Shown here: positions 49,001 to 60,700 of the stretch, one piece after another | Layout of the letters: the number at the start of each line of letters is the position of its first letter | How positions within the stretch are numbered: position 1 is the first letter of the stretch | Source: Ursus arctos | Lineage: Eukaryota > Chordata > Mammalia > Carnivora > Ursidae | DNA length: 64,000 nt | Reading direction: 5' to 3' | NCBI RefSeq assembly: GCF_023065955.2 | Contig: NW_026623008.1 | Location: 27,059,001 to 27,123,000, forward strand | The notes under the pieces: generated by a model | Databases searched by the model: none | Seen by the model: the letters and a program-made list of their open reading frames with translations, nothing else | What the model was told of the DNA's origin: nothing | Translations under genes and position numbers: made by a program

Positions 49001-52000
49001 CCTGATGCTGGATGGCTGGGGAGTCTTGGATGAAACCCTTGATGGCGTCTAAATGATTGAAAGTGACCAGCAACACATCCTTGGGGCGGGGACACAGCAG
49101 TACTTGGTATTTGAAAGCCATAGTCATCAGGTCATAGAGCTGAACGAAATATATAGAGGCAGACGTCAGCACCTCCACACAAGCGGCCAGCCAAGAATTT
49201 ACTGAAAACCATGTCATACAGCTCAGGTGACCATGTCAGTTACCACTCCAACCAAGAGTGTAAAAGGGGATGATGTGAATAATGAAGCCAGGACAACAGG
49301 TAGAAACCAGGGCACTCCCGGGAAAACCAGGGTTTCTGGTCAGCTTATGTGTGCTGCTGAGGGAACACATTTGGAACAGTATCGGCAGCCATGGGGTCCC
49401 GGACTGGGTGCTGGCCTCGGAGAGAGAAAGTTCAAAAACCAGCCCTCTGCAGCTGCGGCTGACATGTGGATGGCCCTGGCCACGTCCCTTTGCCTCTCTG
49501 AGCCTGAATTCTCTCATGTGTAAAAATTATTCTCTGGGGCGCCTGGGTGGCTCAGTTGGTTGAGTGGCCAACTCTTGATTTCCCCTCAGGTCATGATCTC
49601 ACAGTCATGGAATCGAGCTCCGTGTCGGGCTCTAGGCTCAGTGTGGAGTCTGCTGGAGATTCTTCTCTCCCCTTCTCCCTCCCCCAGTTCGAGCTCTCTC
49701 TCTCTCTCTCAAATAAATACATAAATAAATAAGACCTTAAAACAATACTCCCTAATTTCCTGTCATTGCTAAACTGCTGAGAGGAGTCAAGGAGACAGTG
49801 TGTGTGCAGGAGGCGAGTGTGAAGTTCTACAACTGTGTCAGAGAAATTTTAAATGATGAACAATACTTAATGAGCTATCGGCAAGGCCCATGTGTGGTCT
49901 GACCGTCTGCGAATGATTGGAGGCGAGACACTGCTGCAGACCAAAGTGGTCAAGATAGGTTTTGTGGAAGCAGAAGGCTGCAGGCACAGGTTCACACGGA
50001 CTGAGGGAGGGGAAAGGCGTTCTAGGTGAGGGGAACGGTGCGCAGGGGGGTCCGGAGGCAGCAACGAGTGTGCTCTTTTCCTGGGAGAACGAGGCGAACA
50101 GCCTGATAAGAGAGGGCAGTTCGTGTCGGGGTCGGTGGGAAGCACAGTTGGATAAATATGGCAAGGCTAGAATATTAGAAAGTTTTAGAAAGACAGGCAA
50201 AATAATTCAGACTAGACATGGTGGGGCCTAGGGGAGCTCCTGAAGTTCTCTGAGCTGCCGTGATGGAAGTGATCGTTAAGCCGGATTAGTGAGTCTGGCC
50301 ATGATGAGATGCGATGGAAGGGAGGCTGGAGGTGGGGAGATAGGTGCACAATAACATCTAGGGACGACAAGACTGAAAGAAACTTTGCTGGAATAATCCA
50401 GATGTAAGGACTGGACTAAAGATGGTGGGCACGGAAAAAGCCAGGAAAAGAAGCGCCTGTGATTCTTCGAAGGAATAACTGTCACATATGACGACTGCCT
50501 GAGTAGGTTTGGGGCCGAAGACGAGGGCTGTCCGAAACGACCACAGTGTTTCCCACCTGGTGCCTTGGAGAAGGCTGACACTGCCAGTGGCAGGGCAGTC
50601 TGGGGGATGTGGGGTGGGGGTGGGGATGGGGGGAAGGAACCAGTCTGGGAGAGAAGCTGTGGGTGAGACCGATGCAGGATGGAGACCATAATCTACACCC
50701 ATGGAGGGTAGTGCTAAGCACACTCACACACATCCCCTTGTGTGGTCCCATTTAATCTTCACACGGACTCTATGATGAAGATGCTAGTCCCAGCTTAAAA
50801 ATAAAGAGACTAGCTTAATTTCACATAGCTGGTAATTAGTGGCAGGGTGAGCTTTGAACTCAGGACGTTCAGATCCTAAGGCATTTGCTAGAACTATCTA
50901 GATGATTCCATTTCTCCAACATGCAGGTACACATTTCATTTAGAGAGGGAAGTACCGAGGAATACCCTGGGGTGTGTGTGTGGGGAATGTATAATACTAA
51001 AGATATCGACTTGGGACTCTCTGCCATCATTATCACATGTTGAGCTCCTGTTGTGGCTAGGACACCATGAGAGGAATAAAGGATGAAACCAGGCAGAAGA
51101 TAAAGAAATGAAAGTTCAGAGCTATTCAGTAAATTGAGTCTATAGCTAGTAACTGGTAGAGCTAAGACTTGAATCCAGGTTTTTTGATTCCAAATTCTGT
51201 GTCCTTTCTCCATGGAAACTTAAACCTTCTTAAAAGCAGAAGGAGAAGAGCAACCAGAGTAGAGGTGATCACCATTGATCGAACATCAATTATGTGCCAG
51301 GCCTCTGTGTGTTATGTTTTCTGACTGAATCCTGAAACTGATGAAAGAGCTATTATTATCCCCATTTTATAGATGAGAAAATGGAGGCTCAAGGAGATAA
51401 AGTAGCTTTCCAGAAGTAAGTGAGAGGAGGTAAGGGCACAGTTAAAGGGAGATGGCTCCCTGAGATTGCCAGGTACCTGCAGGAAGTGAGCACGGATTTT
51501 GTATAGTTGGCACTTACCGTCAGTCCTCAGGATTAAAAAAAATTCACATAATGAAGAAACTAAAAAATGAATTATTTAAAAATTGTTATTATTATTGCTA
51601 TTATTAAAAGTAACTGAGGTCCGTATTTTATTTAGATGTCATTAGTTTTCCCCTAATGTCCTGTTTCTGTTTCAGGACCCATTACATTTAGTCATCAGGT
51701 CTCCTTAGGCCTCTCTCTCTTGGCTGTGATGATTTCTCTAACTGTCCTTGTTTTTGGTGGCCTTGAGAGTTTTGAGTACTGCTCAGGTACTTGTAACATG
51801 ACCTCCAAATGTTATCTGATTTTTTTAAAAAAGATTTTATTTATTTATTAAACACAGACAGCGAGAGAGATAGCGAGAGAGCACAAGCATGGGGAGCAGC
51901 AGAGGAAGAGGGAGAAGCTGGCTCTTCATGAGCAGGGAGCCCGATGCGGGGCTCGATCCCAGGACCCTGGGATCATGACCTGAGCCAAAGGCAGACACTT

Positions 52001-54705
52001 AACCGACTAAGCCACCCAGGCGCCCCATCTGTCTGATGTTTTTCTCACAATCGGAATGGGGTGTGGGTTTTTGGAAGGAAGACCGCGGAGATAGAGTGCT
52101 ATCCTCATCACACTGTACCAGGGTGCATACAACCAACATGACTCATTACCGTTGTCATTGACCTTGTAGTGTTTGTCATTTCTCCACTATAAATCACCTG
52201 TTCTCTTCCCTCTCCATACCATCCCTTTGGAAGGAAGTCACTGAGTATAGCCCCCACACAGGGAGGGGGTATCTGTATTCTGAACTGGAGAGTTTTTTGA
52301 ATAGGAGATTTGTCTATTCTCTGCCGTTATTTATTTAGAATTATTATTTTAAAACTCAGATAATTTGTTTCCCAAAGAAATAGATATGTTCTTTTTTTTT
52401 TTTTTAAAGATTTTATCCATTCATTTAAGAGAGAGAGTGTGAGAGAGCATGAGCCAGGGGGAGGGGCAGAGGGAGAAGGAGAAGCAGACTCCCTGCTGAG
52501 CAGGGAGCCCCACCCGACATAGGGCTTGATCCCAGGACCCCAGGATCATGACCCGAGATGAAGGCTGATGCCCAACTGACTGAGCTGCCCAGGTGCCCCA
52601 ATATGTTCACGTTCTAAGTAAAGACTGAGCAGTTTTGAATTTGCTTTAAAAATGCCCAGTTTCGGGGCGCCTGGGTGGCACAGCGGTTAAGCGTCTGCCT
52701 TCGGCTCAGGGCGTGATCCCGGCGTTCTGGGATCGAGCCCCACATCAGGCTCCTCCGCTATGAGCCTGCGTCTTCCTCTCCCACTCCCCCTGCTTGTGTT
52801 CCCTCTGTCGCTGGCTGTCTCTATCTCTGTCGAATAAATAAATAAAATCTTTAAAAAAAAATGCCCAGTTTCCTCATCACAGAGCTGAGATTTGTTAAGA
52901 ATGAAGCAGAATTAAAGTTTTTAGGGTTAGACACTTGCATTGGATTGACGTGTGTGTTCCTAAATACGGCCATGAATGCCAGCTCTCTCTTTGGGCAGGT
53001 GGAATGACACTAACATCAGAGGGGTTGGGATGGATGACTTCAGGTTCTTTCTAACTCCGGAACTCAATACCAACAACTGATACTTACAAGTGCCTTTTTT
53101 TGGCAAGGCACCCCTGCGTATATCATCCCATTTGACCCAGTCTGTGCTCATGCCCCAAAGGTACAAGAAATGCAACCGACGGGATGGAGGCAGCTGTCTG
53201 CTCACCTTATCCATGCTGGCCTGGTTCAGCCTCATAATGGAGGCATGAGCCAGGCGGTCGTAGATGGTCCTCAGGGCCTTCTTGGAGTAGAGCTCTTGGG
53301 GTTTGAACAATTCCTCCATAAACTTTCGATTGAACATGGTTGAGATGATGTCATTCAGAACTGTAGAGACAAGAGAGAATACAGCTGAGTAAGGTGCCGG
53401 AGGAAGCTTTATGCAGGAGATGCTCTCTGTACATGAACGGGATGCAGGAGCTGGGTCTATGCAGAGTGGGGGTGCTGATGTGCTGTGAGATCTGCTCCCT
53501 CAGGAGAAACCACGCAGGTGTCCCGATAGAGAGCGGGGTCCCGAGTGCTTTATGGGACTGTCTCGGAGCAAGCATAAATGTGACAATGTACAGATATGTT
53601 GTGCTTCAGTGGTTATAAAGCATTTTGATACGTACGTTATCTCACTTGATGATAGGGGAGATGTTTCTTTAAAAGATTCCTATGAACGTTTTAGATTATA
53701 GCTCTTCCTTAAAATGAGAAACAGCATTTTTTTTTTTTTGGTTTGTTTAGCTCATCTATAACGTTTTTACTTAAAATTAAATTTCATAAAAATGGGACCA
53801 ATAATGGTAATTAACTCTTTTTAAAGAAAAAAACATTCTATGAAAATAGACAAGTCTACCCACTGGTTAGAGATGAAAACATTTCTAATGTTTCCACAAG
53901 ACATGTACTTCAGATTAGCACCATTTTAAAATGTCTTAATTTCTACATTTGATCTATAATATTGATATTATATTTTGTCTTATATTTTGTTCAAATGGAA
54001 AATTTCCATCTGGTGAGAATAAAAATCCTAAGGCATGTGCCAAATCAAGTGTCTATAATTCTAGTTCTTCATTCACTCGTTCATGTTGATATTTTGTGCT
54101 ACTCAAATAATATTAGTTGAAGGCTAGGAAAACCCTCTGGTACAAGAAATAGGAACAGGTATGTATGGACACAGATTATTCTGAATTGAGCCAGATATAT
54201 CCCGGCCTAAGGGTGACAGTATATGGATGCTGAGAATATACATTCATTAAAACCTGACAGAAAACTGACGACTTACAATAATTATACAAAATCAATTATT
54301 AAACACGAGTGATTATCACTGAAAGATACAAATGCCCCTTTCTCTTGCACCGGGTGATTGGTTGTGACCGTGTATTTTAGAGACAGATGGCAAGGTAGCT
54401 CATTCAGGTCATGGTTTCAGGCACTCTGTCCAACTTTAAATAATTGATAGAAGTACCCGGGGGCCAAGCCAGCATCAGGGTGCCTGGCTGGCTCAGTTCG
54501 TAGAGCACACGACTCTTGATCGTGGGGTTGTGAGTTTGAGCCCCACTTTGGGTGTAGAGATTACTTAAAAAAAAATAAAATCTCGGGGTGCCTGGGTGGC
54601 TTAGTCGGTTAAATGTTTGACTCTTGATCTCAGCTCAGGTCTTGATCTCAGGGTTGTGAGTTCAAGCCCTGTGCTGGGCTCCACGCGGGGTGTGGAGCCT
54701 ACTTA

Positions 54706-54752
<47 letters not shown>

Positions 54753-57700
54753 AATCTTTTGAAAAAGGCATCTCAAAGAGCATTTTTGGGGACAAGGGGG
54801 AGCTGAGGGCTGGTTGTATTTAAATCTTATATGGAAGGGCTACAGAGATGGGGGAGGGGATTCCCCACATTTTGACACAAAAGAACTAAATGACTAACTC
54901 CCTACAGATGTGTTGAACTCACACTTGACCTTGGACTTTACTGGAGGCTCCATCCTCTTTGTGAGGAAGAACCAGATCCATTACCAGCACAGGGTACCTC
55001 TCACATCTGACAATTTGAACCCATTGCAGCTTGCCCTTAATGCACGCTAACATTTCCGCAGTGTGGACAGCTTGCAGACATAGGAACTTCTCTGGGTTTG
55101 CTTCATGAATGGTCTTTTGTCCTTGACCTAAGCAAGCAAGGACCTGCAAGAAACTGGGTTTTCTACCTTTTTCTTACCATAGCCTGTATCAAATGCAGAA
55201 TTTGCAAGGAAATAGGTACAAATGAAAAGCCACACACGAGGCCTTGAGAGAAAGAATTTGAAGAATTTCCCACGGATTTATGCAGGGCAAAGAGGAGTGC
55301 CCAAGAGGAAGGATTCCAGTTGAAGGATAGTATCAGCCCCGATTATGTCAATGCTTACAGAAGCTGCCATTTGCCTGGGTGCTGAGCCGTTTCTCTAAGG
55401 TCTTTGAGTCCCTAGCAGTATCAATGAAAATAGCTTAGACCCAAATACATCAGTTCTAAAAGAAAGAAAATTGCAGGGGCATGGTTAGTCACTCTGGCAA
55501 AGTGAAAAGCAAAATGAAGCCTTTCCCCTTGGGAAGTGAATAGGGTCCTTGCACCCTAACTACCAGAAAGTTCACCTGTTGTTAAGAGTACAGCACGCCC
55601 TGCCCCTGTGGGCCGAGCACTGAACACAAATGACCCCAAGAGGAAATGGCAGTTTGATGATTGGTCCCTGGTACCCGGAGCTCCGCCTCTTGAATTTAAG
55701 TCTTTGGAAAGAATATGGGGGCACAAATTGACAAGTTTACATCTCACACTGTGCTTTACCTAGCACTTGGTTGAGGTGGGCCTAAATCTGTACCAGACAT
55801 GAGATAAACACCAGGGCACAAAGTGGAACTGGAAGCTATCCCTGTCCTAGGGAAGCAGCCCACGTCGTATTTAAGTTAAACCTGAGAAATGGGTTTAAGC
55901 AGACCTGTCGGTCAGTCTTGGTGTTAGTTTTTGGCACTCACATGAGCTTTGCATAATTTCATGAGGCAGGAATGCACTAGAAGCCAGGTTTTGGGGGGTG
56001 GGGTAGAGACTAAGGGCAGGCAAGGAAGTAATTTTTCACAGGTGCATCAGGAGTTTAGTAACTGAGTTCTTAACAGATCAGGTTGCTCGTCCTGGGTTCT
56101 GATTAGGAAGTCAGTTTCAGCTCATTATTTTGTAATGCCTAAGTTAAAATAAATTCCAATAATTCAATTATGTATGCTAACAGTCTTCATAATCCATGCC
56201 TCTTGCCTGAAATTTTGCCCTGCATCAAGAGATGGGCCAAAAACTGCTCACAGAAAGTGGTAAAAGACAATAGAATTCTACCAAGCACTTCATTTGGGTT
56301 TTTCTTTGAGCCGGGCCCAATGAATAATTCTCTCAATGAAAGCAACTGAGTTTTTACCAACTACCTCTGCTATACATTTGTTTATTGGGAACATGCAGTT
56401 TGGAACCCAGGGTAAAAGGGAGAAGCTACAGCTTCTGGATGGTTACCACTTTTGAATCCTTACTATGTTTCAGGCACTGGGCTAGAACTTTCCATGCATT
56501 CTCTCATTTAAACCCCAAGACAACTCTGAATTATTCTCCTTATTCTATCAAGGAGGAACATTGAGTCTTAGAGATGTTAAAGTCCAAGGTCACACAGCTG
56601 GTGGTGGAAGTGAAATTAGGATGGGGTGTTTGATCTTAATGCTCGTGCTCTTAAACGTGACATGCATCATCTCCTCAGCATAGCTGGTATGCTGAGAGCA
56701 CTGAAAATACTGAGGACGATGGGTGAGGACATGCATCAACTGCACCCAAATGTCAAGTGATGGAAGGTCCTTGCGACATTTAAGGGTGAGAAAGGCTAAG
56801 GATTTATTCTGAGGAATCGGCACATTTTTCAGGTTGGCTGCTAGTCGTGGGCGAAGGGGAAACTGAAGATTTGGCACAACAAGCCCATAGCGCAGGCGTG
56901 CTTCGGCCCACAGGTCTGGCAGCCCTGCAGCCACCTGCTTCCATTTTCCTCCATTGCTCAGTAGAGCGCTCTGTGTGCTGGGGAGAATGGCTCAGGCGGG
57001 TGCACTGGTGTCAAAGCACAATTCTTTGGCTGCGCGATACTGTCACAGAATTGTTTTAAAGGACTACCAAATAGGACAGCTGACCTACAAGTGTAGTTAC
57101 TGCCCCAGCAATCCCTGCAAAACTTGGACAAGATGAAGAGACAAATACTGCAGGTGCCACATGGTCCTTTGGCCAAAGTGTGCTTGCTTTTCGTCTTACA
57201 TGCTATATTTATTTAATAAGAGATTCCAACGTACAACCAGTCTCTTGGCTAAAGAGAAACTCATGACTGTGTTCTTCCTTAGACATGGTTAGAGGGGTCC
57301 CCCAGTAAGCCCAGTGATGAAGGATCGAGTGAGCCTGTGGATGCAGACTGAACGCATGCAGCCCAGAGATAGCATACCTCGTTTTCTGTCCACCTCTGTC
57401 CATTCATCTACATGAAGCATATAAAAAGAAAACACCAGTTCATGAAGCAAGAACATTCTTTTCAAGGAGGCTTTAAAAATACCAATTCCAATGATCTGGT
57501 CTATGAAACTTTATTTTTGCATGTTTGCATTAATGTCTAATGCCAATACTCTGCCTTCCATTTGAAACTTTGAAAAGGATGATGGGTAAATAACAAGTTC
57601 CAAAAAAGCCCTGGAGAGACTATACCTTCCAGAGAGGGTCCTCGTGGGAGAGGAAACCCAGAACTAGCTCCCCTGGGGTTTATCCCGGAAGGCCCGAGAG

Positions 57701-60700
57701 GTCACTTTCTGTAATGCTATGAGAATACACATCATTCAAAAGAAGGCTTTACAAGGGCGCCTGGGTGGCACAGTCAGTTAAGCATCTGACTCAGGAGGAC
57801 CGGGGTGGTGGTGCCACAAGGGGCTCACATACACTAAGGGACAGCGGCTCCCTGCTGTTGACAAAGTGGAGCTGGCCGAAGCATGCCCAGTGTTCGCGCA
57901 CTCCTGCAGGCAATCATGCTCAGCTCCGGCAGAGGTCGCTGGAGTGCTGCGCGCGCCCCGCCCCGGTCCTCCGGAGGATCCAGGGGAAGGTAAAGGATGC
58001 CCCCTCTTTCTGTTATTTTTCCAGATGACTTGCTTTTGCCAATTTCACTTTAGTTATATTTTGAGTGGGACGAAGGCCCAAGGCTATCCAGAGCTGCCTG
58101 CTAAATTGGAACTAGAAAAATAAAAACAGAACCTCACCACCATTTGGTTGCTCAGTACTTCACTGTGATCTGCTCGTCCTGGAAAAACCACTTACTGGCT
58201 GTGTGTCTCAGTTTCCCCTTCTGTAAAATGAGGAATGTAAACAAAATGTAATAGGGCCTTATTTATGAGTATTTTTAAGAGGACTGGAGTGAGGCAAAGG
58301 CAGCTTTTACTATTCTTGCTGTTGCTTAAAACGGGGGGGGGGGGGGACACGACGACATTCATATGCAACACTCAAAAGTTGCCCCATGGCGAGAACACTT
58401 CCTTTCTGTTGAATCCTAAACTAGAGGCTCCACTGTGGTGAAAAACTGCAGTATCTGCATTGGCCCCGGGGAGCGGCAGGGCCTCCAGGAGACCAATTAG
58501 TTGTGCAAGAGAATGAAAACACCTAGAAGAAATATGATTTCCATTCACAGCATCAACGGGGCCTCGTTTACTGTGTCTGGTGTTGTCTAGGCCTCTGTGC
58601 ACCAGCAGCTGTCACAGTGGCTCCTGCAGCTACACCAGCGCTCAGTGGTGGGACAGATGGGTGTTTCTCAGCTTTCTGAATCCTGCACCCTGCACCCTGT
58701 TTTCTCGCTGTCTTCTATGAGCCCCCCTGAGCCAGTTACTTTGTGTCATTTCTCTCATAAAATCAGTGGGTCCACTGGACAGTTTTTTCAGAGCTCTCCC
58801 TCTCTTCCTGACCTCCCATTCCCCCAACCCCCAAAGATTCTGATAGAATCCCCCCACATATGGAAGTATAGTGTAGCAGTTAAGAACATATTGGCTAAGA
58901 GTATGAGCTCTGGAGCCTGATGACCTAGGTTCAAATCCCTAACTCCTCCTCTTACTGGCTATGTAACCCCAGGCAAATTAACTTTAGTTTCCCCATCTGT
59001 AAAATGGGGACAGTATTACCTACATGGTAGTATAGTTGTGGGAATTAAGGTCTTCAGAGAAGTCCTTGGTAGACAGTAAGTGCTTAATAAATGTTGTTGT
59101 TAGGAAGATATGACCCCCAGTTTTAGAAGCAGTTACTGGATGACGCTGATCCAAAGCCCTACCTCCCGTGAATGCAGGAAAGGGCTGGATCAGGCTCCAT
59201 CCAGCATTTCACATGATGTCTGACACTCACCTAAACTGTGGAAGGAAGGAATGAGTGTGTGAATGTGAATTACTGAAAATGGTTGAAACTCCCTAAAGCT
59301 GTATTTAGCAAACCCAGAAGAACCAAAGCTCCTGAAGACAAAGGAAACCAGACCCTTTGTATTCACAGGGTCTTGCCCAGACCCCCTCTTGAAAGCCAAT
59401 ACCTGATGTTGAATACATGATCTCATTCAATTCTGACAACTTTGCTGTTAGTATGTGGGATGCTCATTTTATGGAAAAAAGAAACAGGCTTATAGAAGTT
59501 ACACTCCAAGGTCATACAGCTAGTTCAATGGCAAAGCTGGAATTGGAACCCAACTGTATGGCTGCAGAGAGTCTTAATTGCTCTTAATTGCTAATTTATA
59601 CCATTTTCCAAGACGCAGAGCGCCAGTGCAAGGGCTACCTGTCAGCTCACTGTGCCATTAGCCTGAATACAATCACAGAACATACGTGCCAAGGAAAACA
59701 GAACCCTCTTGAGGAAGAAATGGCGACATCATATAAAAACAGCCAATTTAGATCATCGGTTCAACAAACATTGACTGAACACCAGTTCATTCTGGTCTAG
59801 GCACTCTGCTAGGTGCTGGAGTACAAAGATGAAGATAATTACGTGCCCCCCCAGGTCTGTGGGGGAGACACCCACAGACCATTGCAGTATAACCTGGCTA
59901 GCGATAAGATAGGCAGAGGCACGCATGGGGTGCTATGGGAGTATTCTCAGACCCTTTCCCCATGTGGGGAGGCTTCCTGAAGGAGCTGATTCTCAAGCTG
60001 AATAATGCAGTATGGAAGAGGAACCATTAGCATAGAAATGGGAGCTTTGGGGGAGAATGGGGATTATTAGCAGGGAAATGTGAATAAGCATGCTTTAAAT
60101 GTAGACCTACAAGCAGCTTGGTATTAAGATACAAAGTAGGAGGTAGGCAGTGGTGGAAGGTGGGACTGCAGAGGTGGAGAGAGATCAGGTCAGCAGGGGC
60201 CCTGAAATGTCCTGCCAAAGATTTTGTCTCCATCCAAACATCAGTGAAAGTTGACAAAGGGTTTTAAGTAGCAGGGGGTATGGACAGATTTGCATTTTAG
60301 AAAGCTCACGGGCAGCAGTGTGCAGAATGAAGGGAGGGGGTATGAGATAGGGAATTCTTTTTATGTCTTTGTGTGTGGACTTGGACTCAGTCTCACAGAC
60401 ACAGTAGTGAATATCTGAATATGTATGCTTAACATCTGAATATGTACGTTTAACATCAGTTGAGCACACGGATCTCTGGAGAGAATAAATTTTTAATCTG
60501 GGGTCATGTCAGTTTCCTTTGTACCAACTTATCTTTCTCTACCTTGAAATATATATTTTCTTCTGTACTTAATCCCAGGAAACCTGGTGAAAGCAGTTGT
60601 TGGTTGAGAAGGGAGGAAAAGAAGAAGAAAATGGTAGCAGAGTGTTCTGGGTGGTCATTTCTCTGGAGATTAGATGTGGTGTATATGGGTGCCAGATTTT

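Larger units (their letters stand above)
49140..53205 (-). other. OSCP1: OSCP1 intron 2
   Basis: A 4.1 kb intron with a SINE at 49.5 kb, LINE-like sequence at 49.88-50.33 kb, MIR fragments at 50.72 and 51.27 kb, an old L1M-type fragment at 51.6-52.35 kb, and three further SINEs between 51.8 and 52.86 kb. Confidence 0.85.

Noticed and set aside
54919..55149. 76-codon minus-strand frame in OSCP1 intron 1 (MQVLACLGQGQKTIHEANPE start)
   Set aside because: It looked slightly protein-like and lies on the gene's strand, but I could not match it to OSCP1 or any family, and no splice sites frame it convincingly.
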